Shown in pieces: positions 1 to 9,033 of a DNA stretch of 64,000 nt (positions are counted from its first letter, which is position 1; each line of letters starts with the position of its first letter). Source of the DNA: Methylobacterium sp. J-048 (lineage in GTDB: Bacteria > Pseudomonadota > Alphaproteobacteria > Rhizobiales > Beijerinckiaceae). The stretch spans positions 62,001-126,000 of the forward strand of contig NZ_JAKSYL010000243.1 of assembly GCF_022829515.1 (NCBI RefSeq), written 5' to 3'. The translations under genes and the position numbers were made by a program. The notes beneath the pieces are model-generated. The model was not told the origin of the DNA. It saw only the letters and a list, made by a program, of their open reading frames with translations, and searched no databases.

Positions 1-1910
1 CGGCCGTCCTGATCCAGGCTGACCTGCGCGTCGGCGTGGTGGCCGCGGGGCGGGATCGTGTCGATCATGGCCATCGCCATGCCGGTGCCCGCACGCCAGC
101 CGGTTTCCGGCTCCGGTCCCGGATCGGCCCGCAGGGCTTGCTGGACCCGGTCCAGGCACTGGTCGAGGCCGTAGCTGCCAAAGACGACATCGTGCGGCTC
201 CAGGCTGTTCGACACCATCGGGTCGCCCGGCCGCACGGCGTTGATCCGGCGCAGGTCGAAGGGGTCGATGCCGAGGGACCGCGCGACCTCGTCGAGGGCC
301 GATTCCAAGGCAAAGATCGTCTGGCTCAGGCCGTAGCCTCGGAAGGCGCCGGCCGGCACCGTGTTGGTGTAGACGGCGTAGCCATCGACCCGTTTGTTCG
401 GGCAGGCATAGGCGGCCAGCACCTCGTTGCAGCCGTGATGGATCACGCCGCCGGCGTGGTTGCCGTAGGCACCCGTGTCCGAAAGCACGGCGAGGCTGAT
501 CGCGGTGAGCCGCCCGTCCCGGCGGGCGCCGACCTTCACGGCAACCCTCATGGGGTGACGGGTGGTGGTGGCGGTGAATTGCTCCTGGCGGGTCAGCTCC
601 CACATCACCGGGCGGCCGGTGCGCAGGACCGCGAGTGCGACGAGATCCTCGGTGAGCATCTCCTGCTTGCCGCCGAACCCGCCGCCGACGCGGTTGCAGA
701 CCACGCGCACGGCGTCGCGATCGAGGCCGAACAGGTCGCACAGGGCGTCCCGGGTCAGGAACGGCACTTGGCTGCTGGTCCGGAGCGTGAGGCGCCCGTC
801 GGGATCGCGCCAGCCAACGCAGCCATGGGTCTCCAGGGCGACGTGCTGGACCCGCTGTGACCGGAAGGTGTTTTCGTAGACCCAATCGGCCTCGGCGAAA
901 CCCGCCTCGACATCGCCGACTTCGCCGTGGACTTCCGCGGCCAGGTTCGGGTGGCGCGTCAGCGGCGGCGCATCTTCGCTCGGCCGGTCGACCGGATCGT
1001 GGACCTTCGGGGCGTCGGCCACGAGGGCCTGATCCGGGTCGAGGAGCGCCGGTCGGACCGCGTAGGTGACGCGCAGCGCCCGGCAGCCGGCCTCCGCGGC
1101 CGCGACGGACTCGGCCACCACCGCGGCGACCCGCTGGCCGACGAAGCGCAGGATCGGATCGAGCACCCGCGTGTCGGCCGCGTCGTCGCGCGGATCCTGG
1201 TGGCGGCCGGTGGAGAACAGCCTTTGCGGTGAATCCGCATGGGTTAGGACCGCGACGACGCCGGGAACGGCATAGGCGTCCGCGGTGTCGATCGCCGCGA
1301 TGCGGGCATGGGCGTGGGGCGAGCGCAGGACCTTGAGATGGAGCGCGTCGGCCGGCGGCGCGTCGAGGGTGAAGCGGGCGCGCCCGGTCACCACCTGAGG
1401 GGCGGCCGGGGCGGGCAGGTTCCGGCCGATCGGATCGCCGTGCTCGACGGTGTCGCGATGGGCGATCCCCGCGATGGCATCCCGGATGGCGCGGTAGCCG
1501 GTGCAGCGGCAGAGATTGCCCTTCAGGGCGGTGCCGAGATCCCGCTGCTGGGCCTGATTCAGCGCGGCGGCGGTCATGATCATGCCCGGCGTACAGAAGC
1601 CGCACTGGAAGCCCTGGGCCGCCAGGAAGGCCGTCTGTACCGGATGCATCGCGTCGGGCGCCGGATCCCCCGGCCGGCAACCGCCGCCGAGCCCCTCGAT
1701 GGTGGTGACGCTGCGCCCCTCGGCCCGGAAGGCCGGGAGCAGGCAGCTATGGACGGGCTCGCCGTCGAGATGGATCGTGCAGGCGCCGCAATCGCCCGCG
1801 TCGCAGCCCTTCTTCACGCCGAACCAGCCGGCCTCGCGCAGATAGGTGCGCAGGCACTGGCCGGGGCGCGGCGCGCCGGCATGGGCGTGGCCGTTGATCG
1901 TGAGCCTCAT
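1..1910 (-). CDS. Fused [2Fe-2S]-molybdopterin hydroxylase, xanthine dehydrogenase family (partial)
   Basis: My own minus-strand translation from the ATG at 1910 is open to the window edge (about 636 codons), so the C-terminus is missing. The first ~150 residues are a two-cluster ferredoxin module: GCDAGDCGAC with a later C, then FQCGFCTPG and NLCRCTGY. The rest is the molybdopterin-binding large subunit, with GGGFGGKQEM, TRQEQF and AFRGYGLSQ motifs. The fused FeS-Mo layout with a separate FAD subunit resembles E. coli XdhD/YgfM rather than XdhA/XdhB. The start overlaps the FAD gene stop (ATGA), so the two are translationally coupled. The residue after GGFGGK is Gln, where xanthine dehydrogenases normally have Glu, so purine specificity is not certain. 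The divergent urate oxidase still favours hypoxanthine or xanthine as substrate. This last point is inference from context. Confidence 0.88.
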   Translation of the reverse strand, partial: MRLTINGHAHAGAPRPGQCLRTYLREAGWFGVKKGCDAGDCGACTIHLDGEPVHSCLLPAFRAEGRSVTTIEGLGGGCRPGDPAPDAMHPVQTAFLAAQGFQCGFCTPGMIMTAAALNQAQQRDLGTALKGNLCRCTGYRAIRDAIAGIAHRDTVEHGDPIGRNLPAPAAPQVVTGRARFTLDAPPADALHLKVLRSPHAHARIAAIDTADAYAVPGVVAVLTHADSPQRLFSTGRHQDPRDDAADTRVLDPILRFVGQRVAAVVAESVAAAEAGCRALRVTYAVRPALLDPDQALVADAPKVHDPVDRPSEDAPPLTRHPNLAAEVHGEVGDVEAGFAEADWVYENTFRSQRVQHVALETHGCVGWRDPDGRLTLRTSSQVPFLTRDALCDLFGLDRDAVRVVCNRVGGGFGGKQEMLTEDLVALAVLRTGRPVMWELTRQEQFTATTTRHPMRVAVKVGARRDGRLTAISLAVLSDTGAYGNHAGGVIHHGCNEVLAAYACPNKRVDGYAVYTNTVPAGAFRGYGLSQTIFALESALDEVARSLGIDPFDLRRINAVRPGDPMVSNSLEPHDVVFGSYGLDQCLDRVQQALRADPGPEPETGWRAGTGMAMAMIDTIPPRGHHADAQVSLDQDG

Positions 1911-2734
1911 ACTGAGGCCTCATCGGCCAGCGCGTCGCGGATCTCTTCGGCCAGGTGCCGGGTCATGTGCCGACGCCAATCCGGCCGTCCGTGCACGTCG
2001 TCGTAATAGAGATCGTCCGGGATCGCCTGGCTGAGCGCCCGCGCGAGGGCGTCGCGATCCGGCAGGTCGGTGAAAGCGAGGCGCAGGGGCCGGCGGATCG
2101 AGGCCGTGACGGTGAGCGCGAAGCCGCCGCTCGGATCGCGCATGCCGATCAGGAGCGCGCCGGAGCGGCCATTCGGGCTCAGGCTGATGCGCCGGAAGGC
2201 GGTACGACGAGTCAGGGCGGCAGCCGGAAGGATCAAGCCGCGCAGGATCTCCCCCGGGCGGAGCGCAGTCTGCTGCGGCCCCAGGACGAAATCCGTCACC
2301 GGCAAGTGGCGCTCGCTCCCGTCCGGTGCCCAGATCGTGCAGGTCCCCTCCAGGGCGGTGGCCAGGGCGATCATCGGTCCGGCAGGCAGAGCCATGCACA
2401 GGTTGCCGCCCACGGTGGCGACGTTCCAGATCTTGAACGACCCGAGCAGGGCCCGGCAGCATTGCCCGACCAGCGGGGCAGCGATCCAGTCCGGCGGCAG
2501 TTCCAGCCGGTCGAGCTGGGCGATGGTGCAGGTCGCTGCCAGCGTCACCCCCCGCGCCGTGATCGCGTGAGGCGTCCAGCCGAGCGCGGTCAGGTCGACG
2601 AGGCGGCACGTGCCTGGCTGCGGTTCCGAGAACAGCCAGGTCCCGCCGGCCAGGCAGGCGTCGCCGTCCTGCCACGGCGGCAAGTCGGACCGGGCTTCGG
2701 GCCGGATGACGGTCTCGATCGTGTTGAGGTCCAC
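1907..2734 (-). CDS. FAD-binding subunit of molybdopterin dehydrogenase (CoxM/XdhB type)
   Basis: This is a 275-residue protein from a GTG start at 2734, preceded by GGAGG-like bases. It is the FAD-binding medium subunit that passes electrons from the FeS clusters of the fused hydroxylase to NAD or another acceptor. CLAGGTWLFSE near residue 30 and VATVGGNLCMALPAGPMI near residue 110 match the two FAD/pyrophosphate motifs of the family (AGGT and TVGGN). The C-terminal CO-dehydrogenase flavoprotein domain follows. A longer open frame extends upstream to 3085, but that part would overlap the divergent urate oxidase gene and looks non-coding. The stop overlaps the ATG of the next gene by four bases, indicating an operon. 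Confidence 0.85.
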   Translation of the reverse strand: MDLNTIETVIRPEARSDLPPWQDGDACLAGGTWLFSEPQPGTCRLVDLTALGWTPHAITARGVTLAATCTIAQLDRLELPPDWIAAPLVGQCCRALLGSFKIWNVATVGGNLCMALPAGPMIALATALEGTCTIWAPDGSERHLPVTDFVLGPQQTALRPGEILRGLILPAAALTRRTAFRRISLSPNGRSGALLIGMRDPSGGFALTVTASIRRPLRLAFTDLPDRDALARALSQAIPDDLYYDDVHGRPDWRRHMTRHLAEEIRDALADEASV

Positions 2735-2882
2735 GGCCCCTCCATGGCCTCCCTTCGACAGGATACCCCCCGGCCTAGCAATATGCCTGCCGGTGGTTTG
2801 CCGCAGAGTGGAGCGGCCGTCGTTCCGGCCGTAAGCTCCGTTTCCGCACGGCCCCGCCTCGGGCTTCCTCCCGGAGATCATC

Positions 2883-3725
2883 ATGGCTCTGACGGCATCG
2901 CGATACGGCAAGGACCGGGTCCGGGTGATGCGGCTGACCCGCTCGGGCGACGACCACGTGCCGCGGGAGCTGACGCTCTCCGTGCTCCTGACCGGGCGCT
3001 TCGACGCCGCCTGGACCGCGGGCGACAACCGGGCCTGCATCGCCACCGACAGCATCAAGAACATCGTCAACGTCACGGCGGCCAAGAACCTGTCCCTCGA
3101 CGCGGAGGGCTTCGCGGCGGCGGTGGCGCGCCTGCTGCTCGAGACCTATCCGCAGGTGGAGACCGTCACCCTCGAGGCCGAGGAGACGCGCTGGCTGCGC
3201 CATGCCGTCGACGGCGTACCGCACGGCCATACCTTCACGCGGGACGGCAACGGGGCCGGCTATGTGGGGCTGGAGGCCGGCCGGGCCGGATCGATCCTGA
3301 AGTCGGGGATTCGCGGCTACACCTTCATGAAGACGACGCAATCGGGCTGGGCCGGCTTCGTCGCGGACGGCTACCGCACGCTTCCGGACGCCACCGACCG
3401 CATCGCCGCCACCAGCATGGACGCGACCTGGACTTGGTCGGCCGTCCCGGCCGACTGCGAGGCTGCCAATGCGCGGATTCTCGCGACCCTGCTCACGGTG
3501 TTCGGCACGACCTACAGCCGGGGCGTCCAGGACAGCATGTACCGGATGGGGGAAGCCGCGCTTGCGGCGGTTCCGGACGTGGCCGAAATCGCCTTCGTGA
3601 TGCCGAACAAGCACTACGTGCCGATCGACCTGACGCCGTTCGGGCTCGCGAGTCCCGGGACGGTGTTCCTGCCGACCGACGAGCCGCATGGCCGGATCGA
3701 GGCGACGATCGGCCGGACCGGTTGA
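2883..3725 (+). CDS. Urate oxidase (cofactor-independent uricase)
   Basis: This 280-residue protein oxidises urate to 5-hydroxyisourate with O2 and needs no cofactor. It carries the uricase signatures: YGKDRVRVMR with catalytic Lys10, the ATDSIKN box with Thr54, HTFTRDGN, YTFMKTTQSGWAGF, and NKHY with His243. Lys-Thr-His is the known catalytic triad. Length is normal for a bacterial or eukaryotic uricase. The ATG at 2883 has CGGAG nine bases upstream. The gene is divergent from the FAD and FeS-Mo hydroxylase genes (149-bp gap), so the cluster can be read as purine to urate to ureide catabolism. No hydroxyisourate hydrolase, OHCU decarboxylase or allantoinase gene lies in view. Confidence 0.95.
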   Translation: MALTASRYGKDRVRVMRLTRSGDDHVPRELTLSVLLTGRFDAAWTAGDNRACIATDSIKNIVNVTAAKNLSLDAEGFAAAVARLLLETYPQVETVTLEAEETRWLRHAVDGVPHGHTFTRDGNGAGYVGLEAGRAGSILKSGIRGYTFMKTTQSGWAGFVADGYRTLPDATDRIAATSMDATWTWSAVPADCEAANARILATLLTVFGTTYSRGVQDSMYRMGEAALAAVPDVAEIAFVMPNKHYVPIDLTPFGLASPGTVFLPTDEPHGRIEATIGRTG

Positions 3726-4171
3726 GCGCTATTTCGGGGGCGCGCCGGTGTGGTCGTGTTCTGCCGACCAAGACGGATTGCCCCTCGTGTTCGGGAGTGT
3801 AACGCGACGCGGCCGGGTCGCATGGTGTCGAGCGTCGCCTCTACGCACGTGTCTCAAGATCGTGAGTCCATGGACCGAATTCACGGCAGCGATAGGCTGC
3901 GCTCGCTGTAATTTGACGCAATATATACCACGTTTGAAGATGTAATCACCATATAATTCAAGCTATTTAATCAGAAACGATTGTACTACTTTCGTAATTA
4001 CCAATTAAGTGCAGTATGTATTCCAAAAATCGCACATTCTATGTCGTTTTGATAGACGGATCATGAGGAAATCAACGTCTATGCCCTTTGCGGAAGTGAT
4101 GGTGCCGCTGTACAAGCTGGAATCACGAACAACGGGTCTTGCGCACCATCGCGTCGGGAAGTCTTTCTGAG
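3726..4171 (+). other. Intergenic region with AT-rich core
   Basis: I see no gene here. From about 3900 to 4070 the sequence becomes strongly AT-rich, unlike the GC-rich flanks. It probably holds the promoter of the glycosyltransferase gene that follows. No clear terminator was found after the urate oxidase gene. Confidence 0.5.
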
Positions 4172-5353
4172 ATGACTCCTTCCGGTCAAAAAATCTGCCT
4201 CTCGATGATTGTTAAGAATGAGGCGCCGGTTATTCGCCGGTGTCTCGATTCTGTGCGATCGATCATTGATCATTGGATCATCGTCGACACCGGCTCCACC
4301 GACGGAACGCAGGACCTCATCCGCGCTGCCCTGGCTGATGTGCCGGGCACCCTGCTGGAGCGGCCGTGGGTCGACTTCGCCCATAACCGCACCGAGGCCC
4401 TGGATCTCGCCCGGCCGCACGGTGACTACACGCTCGTTATTGATGCGGATGACGAGTTGATCACCGAAGAGGGATTACCCATCCCGGCTTCCTTCGTCAT
4501 GCCGGATCTCGGTGCGCCCGGCTACAATATGCAGATTCATGACACCACGACTCGGTATCCGCGCACGCAGCTGTTCAAGAACTCGATGCCCTGGCGCTTC
4601 CGGGGGGTCCTGCACGAGTTCGCTAACTGCCAAGAATTGACTTGGACCGATACGCTACCGATCGCGATGCGTCGGGGTCACGATGGCGCGCGTCGTCGCG
4701 ATGAATCCACGTATGTGCGCGATGCCGAGATCCTTGAGAAAGCCATCAGAACTGAGAAAGACAAGTTTCTGGTCTCGCGATATATGTTCTATCTCGCGAA
4801 CAGCTATCGTGATTGCGGCGAAAAACGCAAGGCACTTGAAGTCTATCTGAAACGTACACAACTGGGTTTCTGGACCGAGGAAATTTATATCAGTTTCGTG
4901 GGTGCGGCTCTGTTGATGGAGAGTCTCGGCGATCCATTTGATCAAGTTCTTGCTGCTTACGACGAAGCTATTGCCATCAACCCACGCCGCGTCGAGGCGC
5001 GCTTCCATGCCAGCCGGTATTGTCAAAGCGAGAGCCGCCACGTCGAGGCGTACCATTATGCCGAAGCTGGGCTCGAGCTGACGATGCCGACGGACGGGCT
5101 TTTCCTTCAACCATGGATGTATAAATACGGCTTGCAAGACAAATTTTCGGTCATTGCTTTCAATACAGGGCAGTATCGGGCCTGCCTTTCGGCGTGCCTC
5201 GCTGCTCTCGGGTGCCCGGATTTTCCCGATGAGGATCGACCGCAACGCGTCGAGATTGCCCGTAAAGCACTTGCCAAGATGGTCGATCCGGCCTGGGGCG
5301 CCAACCACTCTTCCTACATCTCAGTGTATAATCCGGAGTGGCAATTTACATGA
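4172..5353 (+). CDS. Family 2 glycosyltransferase with C-terminal TPR-like region
   Basis: The 393-residue protein (ATG at 4172; an in-frame TTG at 4139 is less likely) begins with a GT-A fold typical of GT2 enzymes. It has ICLSMIVKNEAPVIRRCLDSV, then a DxGSTDGTQ motif (IIVDTGSTDGTQD) and the DxD-like VIDADDE near residue 100. The second half (about residues 190-390) is helical with alanine- and tyrosine-rich repeats resembling tetratricopeptides, as in SunS/WaaE-like glycosyltransferases. It probably transfers a sugar to a protein or surface glycan; donor and acceptor cannot be told. Codon use is less GC-biased than in neighbouring genes, and the gene sits between two poorly coding gaps, consistent with acquisition by transfer. 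Confidence 0.85.
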   Translation: MTPSGQKICLSMIVKNEAPVIRRCLDSVRSIIDHWIIVDTGSTDGTQDLIRAALADVPGTLLERPWVDFAHNRTEALDLARPHGDYTLVIDADDELITEEGLPIPASFVMPDLGAPGYNMQIHDTTTRYPRTQLFKNSMPWRFRGVLHEFANCQELTWTDTLPIAMRRGHDGARRRDESTYVRDAEILEKAIRTEKDKFLVSRYMFYLANSYRDCGEKRKALEVYLKRTQLGFWTEEIYISFVGAALLMESLGDPFDQVLAAYDEAIAINPRRVEARFHASRYCQSESRHVEAYHYAEAGLELTMPTDGLFLQPWMYKYGLQDKFSVIAFNTGQYRACLSACLAALGCPDFPDEDRPQRVEIARKALAKMVDPAWGANHSSYISVYNPEWQFT

Positions 5354-6179
5354 ATTTGACTGAGCAAAATTGCTGTTCAGGGTAATCGGCCAGATTTTTG
5401 AAGAGAACGTGCAGCGTGCAACGACGGTGTGCTTAACGTTGTCGAAACGCGAGCCGATTGTTGCTGCGAGGCGCGGCTCGGTACCAATGCCGATACTGCA
5501 GTGATTTGCGCTGTTAAAACATGAACAGCGCTGGTTGCACACCTGCAGGGTCCCGCCTTTTCGCGCTCAGCCAAATCCGCCCGCGGAAAGGATCGACATC
5601 GTTTCAAGCATCACCCGTTGGTGACTTGAAGCGATGTTGCTGTATGGCGGATCATCGTTCCAGATGGCCAAACGGGTCAGGCGTCCGCCACAGCTGACTG
5701 TGTTTCGGTGCAGCCCGAGCGCTTGAACGACCGACATCCGAGAAAACCGCCCAACGGTTCTCGATGTCGTCTGCGCAGTGACGAGAATTGCCATCGGCGC
5801 AGGCCGTCGTCGATCGTCCTGCAAGCGCGGGAGACGCAGTTCCTCCAACATTTCCTCGATCACACCAAGTCGGCTCGCTACGCCACGCGTAGCCTGCGAC
5901 GGTCGAACCGCTCTCGTCTCCGCTGAAACCCATCCCTGCTCCCGCACGCCGGTTGGGCGAGGGATCTGCCCTGTGGCGACGGCTTTATTTGGGAGCACAT
6001 TTCCGGTCCGCGAGACTAATCTGCCTTCGTCCCCGATGCAGATCGACAAAGCTGTCGGATGGAGGCTCGAGTGATCGTTGATACACGCAAAGCCATCGCG
6101 GCGATGTCGTCTTGGGCGCGGTGTTGTCGGTTCGATGAACCGACGCAGACACGTAGCCCCGCACTGGAGACGACCGACG
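5354..6179 (+). other. Long intergenic region without a supported gene
   Basis: About 0.8 kb with mixed composition. A 213-codon minus-strand open frame (5567-6208) exists, but I recognise no domain in it, it overlaps the start of the next gene, and its residue composition (rich in Arg, Ser and Thr) is that of a random frame. It may be a decayed gene or mobile-element scar; I cannot support a call. Confidence 0.4.
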
Positions 6180-6476
6180 ATGCGCACGCAAGCCACTCTG
6201 AATTTCACAACGCCCCGTAATCCGGCAGCCCCCCAAGGGATCCTGTTCTTCGAGCCCGCGCGCGATGCGGCGCCGGTTGGCGATCTACCCCGTTATCACG
6301 CGCATGGACGTGCCGCCCTGGCGAATGCCCTCGACGAAGGGCTGATGGCCGACGAGGTCGAGCAGATCCTCGACGGGCGGAAGATCGTCGACGCCTTCCC
6401 GGTCTGGCGGGGCGAGAGCCCGGCGGATTACGCGGCGCGCGCCGTAGCCGAGATGTTCGTCGCCTACCTGCAATAA
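6180..6476 (+). CDS. Small conserved-looking hypothetical protein
   Basis: A 98-residue protein from the ATG at 6180 (GGAG ten bases upstream). The last 60 residues are acidic and probably helical (ALANALDEGLMADEVEQIL ... ESPADYAARAVAEMFVAYLQ) with no signal peptide or membrane segment. Third-position GC is high as in neighbouring genes, which supports coding. I recognise no family and propose no function. A longer in-frame start at 6078 lies in poorly coding sequence and was not used. Confidence 0.6.
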   Translation: MRTQATLNFTTPRNPAAPQGILFFEPARDAAPVGDLPRYHAHGRAALANALDEGLMADEVEQILDGRKIVDAFPVWRGESPADYAARAVAEMFVAYLQ

Positions 6477-6597
6477 GCTCTCCGCCCCCACCCAACGCAA
6501 TCACCCCAAGAACGCGGCTGCCGCCTCGGTGGAAGCGGCGGCGCATTCTTGGCCGCAGCCTGCCCGCGCGCAGCGACAGGGGCTGGAGTCTCTCACC

Positions 6598-7854
6598 ATG
6601 CCGATGATGGAAACGCCTGGGTGGGGTCGCCCGGCGAAGGCGGCCCTGCGCGCCCTCGTGATCGGGGTCGCCGGCGTCGCCGCGATCGCGCCCCTGGCGG
6701 ACGTGACGGCGTCCGTACCGGTGCCGGCTCTCGCCCCGCAACCCGATGGGCCGCGCAGCGAGCCGCCGGAGGTCGAGGCGCGGGTGGCCCTCGGGCCTGG
6801 GGGGCGGGATATCCGGCTGGCCGGCGATCTCACCGAAGGCGTGGCGGCCCGCGTCGCGACCCTGCTCAAGGCGAACCCGGGCGTGGAGCGCATCCATCTC
6901 ACCAGCGATGGCGGCCTGGTCGATGAGGCGGAGGCGATCGGGGCGCTGGTCGCCGAGCGGGGTCTCGCCACCTACGTGCCCGATGCCTGCGCCTCGGCCT
7001 GCACGCTCGTTTTCGTGCGCGGACGGGTCCGTTACCTCGTCACCGGCGCGCAGCTCGGATTTCACGCCCCCTACGAACTCGGAGCGGGCGGTCGGATGGA
7101 GGCGGTCGATCCCGGTGCCGAGCGCGCGGCCTATCTCGCCGCCGGCCTGACGGCGGATTTCGTGGCGCGGACCATGACGGTGGCGCCCGAGGACATCTGG
7201 ATACCCGAGCCGGCGCGGCTGCGCGAAGCGGGCGTCGTGACCGAGATGGTGGGGAGCGACCGCTTCCCGGATTCCACCCTCGACGCAGATCCGAGCCTGC
7301 CGGCCGCCCGGGCCGAAATTCTCCGCAATTTCCCGATCCTGTCTGCCGCGGATCCCGCTGCGGTCGATGAAGCCGCGAGCTGGTATCGAGATGGGTATCT
7401 GGCCGGCCGCACGGAGGCGGAGGCCATCGCCGGCCTGCACCAGAGGGGATCGGCGGCGTTGCGGCGGAGGTTCCGCGCGACCGACGAAGCGACGATCCTT
7501 GCCTTGGGGCAGGTCGTCCTCACAAGCGCGGCGGTAGCCGATGCCTGTGCTGCCCTCGCGGAGGGCGACCTCGTTACCCTCGACGAGACGCTCAAGCGCG
7601 CGCGGCCGGGTAGCCCCGGGCTGGCCCCGCTCCTGGCGCGGAACGCGCCGGATGCCGGAATCGCTGCGGGTGCCCGGGCGAACCGGAGCCGCACGGCGCA
7701 AGCGAAGCACCGCCTCGTCCCGCCGATCTGCGCCGGGCCGCTCGCGGCCGTGCGCCGCGCCCTTGGACGCGCGCCGCACGAGGCGGCGCTGGCCTTGCGG
7801 ACGATCCTGCTGGGTGACCCGCCGGCGACGATCGCCAGCGCCGCCCTCCCGTGA
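6598..7854 (+). CDS. Periplasmic ClpP-like (COG3904-type) protein
   Basis: The 418-residue protein starts at the ATG at 6598 with GGAG ten bases upstream. An N-terminal hydrophobic segment (about residues 12-32) is a signal peptide or anchor. Residues about 60-200 resemble the ClpP/crotonase-fold proteins annotated as periplasmic: a substrate-loop-like HLTSDGGLVDEAEAIG, then PDACASACTLVFVRG holding the probable Ser nucleophile, then LGFHAPYE holding the probable His. The C-terminal ~200 residues are alanine-rich with no recognised domain. The Ser/His pair suggests peptidase activity on exported peptides or proteins, but many members are uncharacterised. The next gene (MetQ-like) is on the same strand 83 bp downstream; functional linkage is not evident. 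Confidence 0.75.
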   Translation: MPMMETPGWGRPAKAALRALVIGVAGVAAIAPLADVTASVPVPALAPQPDGPRSEPPEVEARVALGPGGRDIRLAGDLTEGVAARVATLLKANPGVERIHLTSDGGLVDEAEAIGALVAERGLATYVPDACASACTLVFVRGRVRYLVTGAQLGFHAPYELGAGGRMEAVDPGAERAAYLAAGLTADFVARTMTVAPEDIWIPEPARLREAGVVTEMVGSDRFPDSTLDADPSLPAARAEILRNFPILSAADPAAVDEAASWYRDGYLAGRTEAEAIAGLHQRGSAALRRRFRATDEATILALGQVVLTSAAVADACAALAEGDLVTLDETLKRARPGSPGLAPLLARNAPDAGIAAGARANRSRTAQAKHRLVPPICAGPLAAVRRALGRAPHEAALALRTILLGDPPATIASAALP

Positions 7855-7937
7855 TCGAGCCAGATGCTTCCGAGTCGGTGGGAATGCGCCCTGGCGTCTG
7901 ACCGGCCCTGCCCCGCAATCCTGCCCGTGAGACACCG

Positions 7938-8735
7938 ATGCGATCGACGACACGCCGCGCCGTCCTGGCCGGATCGCTGGCCCTGGCCGCCAGCGGGGCC
8001 AGGGCGGCGAGCGCCCTGCGGGTGGTGGCCTCCTCGGTGCCGCATGCGGAGATCCTGGAATTCGTCACGCGCTCGCTGGCGCCTGATTTTCCCCTGAAGC
8101 TGATCGAGACGAGCGGCGATATCCGGCCGAACGCCCTGTTGCGTGACGGCGATGCCGACGCGAATTTCTTCCAGCACGTGCCGTTCCTCCATTCGGAAGA
8201 AGCGCAACTCGGGGTTACGTTCGCAGTGGTGGCGGCCGTGCATATCGAGCCGCTCGGGATCTATTCCCGGCGCGTGAAGACCCTGGCCGAGGTTCCAAAG
8301 GGGGCGAGCGTCGCCCTCCCGAACAACGTCACGAACTTCAGCCGTGGCCTGAAGCTTCTTCAGGGGAACGGACTGATCCGGCTGCGTCCGGGGGGCGACG
8401 GGACCTTCGCGACCGTCCAGGACATCGCCGAGAATCCGAAGAGCCTTCGCTTCATCGAAGTCCTGTCAGCACAATTGCCCCGCTCCCTCGACGACGTCGT
8501 CCTGGCGGTCATCAACGGCAATTACGCGCTCGAATTCGGGCTCGTCCCGGCTCGGGATGCGCTCGCCCTCGAGCGCGCCGAGGGCAATCCCTACGCGAAT
8601 GTCCTGGTGACCACGCAGGCCCTGGCGAGGGACGAGCGAATCTTGCGCCTCGCCGCGCTGCTGACATCCGCGGACGTCGCCGGCTTCATTCGCGATCGCT
8701 ATCGCGGTTCGGTGATTCCGGTCCGGACAGCCTGA
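7938..8735 (+). CDS. MetQ/NlpA-family substrate-binding protein
   Basis: A 265-residue exported binding protein of the D-methionine (MetQ/NlpA) family. The N-terminus TTRRAVLAGSLALAASG has a twin-Arg-like pair and a hydrophobic core; there is no lipobox Cys. Family features are ALRVVASSVPHAEIL, DADANFFQHVPFL (MetQ proteins have DANYFQH), VALPNNVTNFSRGLKLLQ and VINGNYALEFGLVP. No metN ATPase or metI permease gene is adjacent, so it is an orphan that would have to use a transporter encoded elsewhere or serve as a sensor ligand. A chemoreceptor gene follows after an AT-rich gap. Confidence 0.85.
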   Translation: MRSTTRRAVLAGSLALAASGARAASALRVVASSVPHAEILEFVTRSLAPDFPLKLIETSGDIRPNALLRDGDADANFFQHVPFLHSEEAQLGVTFAVVAAVHIEPLGIYSRRVKTLAEVPKGASVALPNNVTNFSRGLKLLQGNGLIRLRPGGDGTFATVQDIAENPKSLRFIEVLSAQLPRSLDDVVLAVINGNYALEFGLVPARDALALERAEGNPYANVLVTTQALARDERILRLAALLTSADVAGFIRDRYRGSVIPVRTA

Positions 8736-9033
8736 TCGAGTCCGCGGCAACGGGGCAATCCGCGCTTCGCCTCCGGTCGTTCGTGAGACGAGGCCGCATC
8801 GATCGCGCCTGCGCCGCGAACGAGTATGCCTTGCCGGGCAGCCGGCGGTACGTACTGTTTTCTCATATCAATTAGCGAACTGAACAGATGCGATTGCCGT
8901 TGATGGCAATTGATGCAGTTTTCGATCCGATGCGACTATAAATAAGCTTTATATCAAAAACTTTACAATAACTTATTGATCGATTAACGAGAATGTGCTA
9001 GCAAGTTACTGATAGTATTATCAGGTTTAGTTT
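8736..9033 (+). other. Intergenic AT-rich promoter region upstream of chemoreceptor
   Basis: No gene. From about 8865 to 9030 the sequence is AT-rich with TATAAATAAGC-like stretches, in sharp contrast to the flanks, and probably contains the promoter of the methyl-accepting protein gene at 9034. Confidence 0.45.

Noticed and set aside
36-860. 274-codon plus-strand open frame at the left edge
   Set aside because: It is the antisense shadow of the molybdenum hydroxylase, whose minus-strand translation shows clear family motifs.
1955-3802. 615-codon plus-strand open frame
   Set aside because: It overlaps the FAD subunit (minus) and urate oxidase (plus, other frame), both well supported; its residue pattern is that of GC-rich antisense frames.
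5567-6208. 213-codon minus-strand frame in the gap after the glycosyltransferase
   Set aside because: No domain, no ribosome site and overlap with the start of the next gene; kept only as a remark on the gap.
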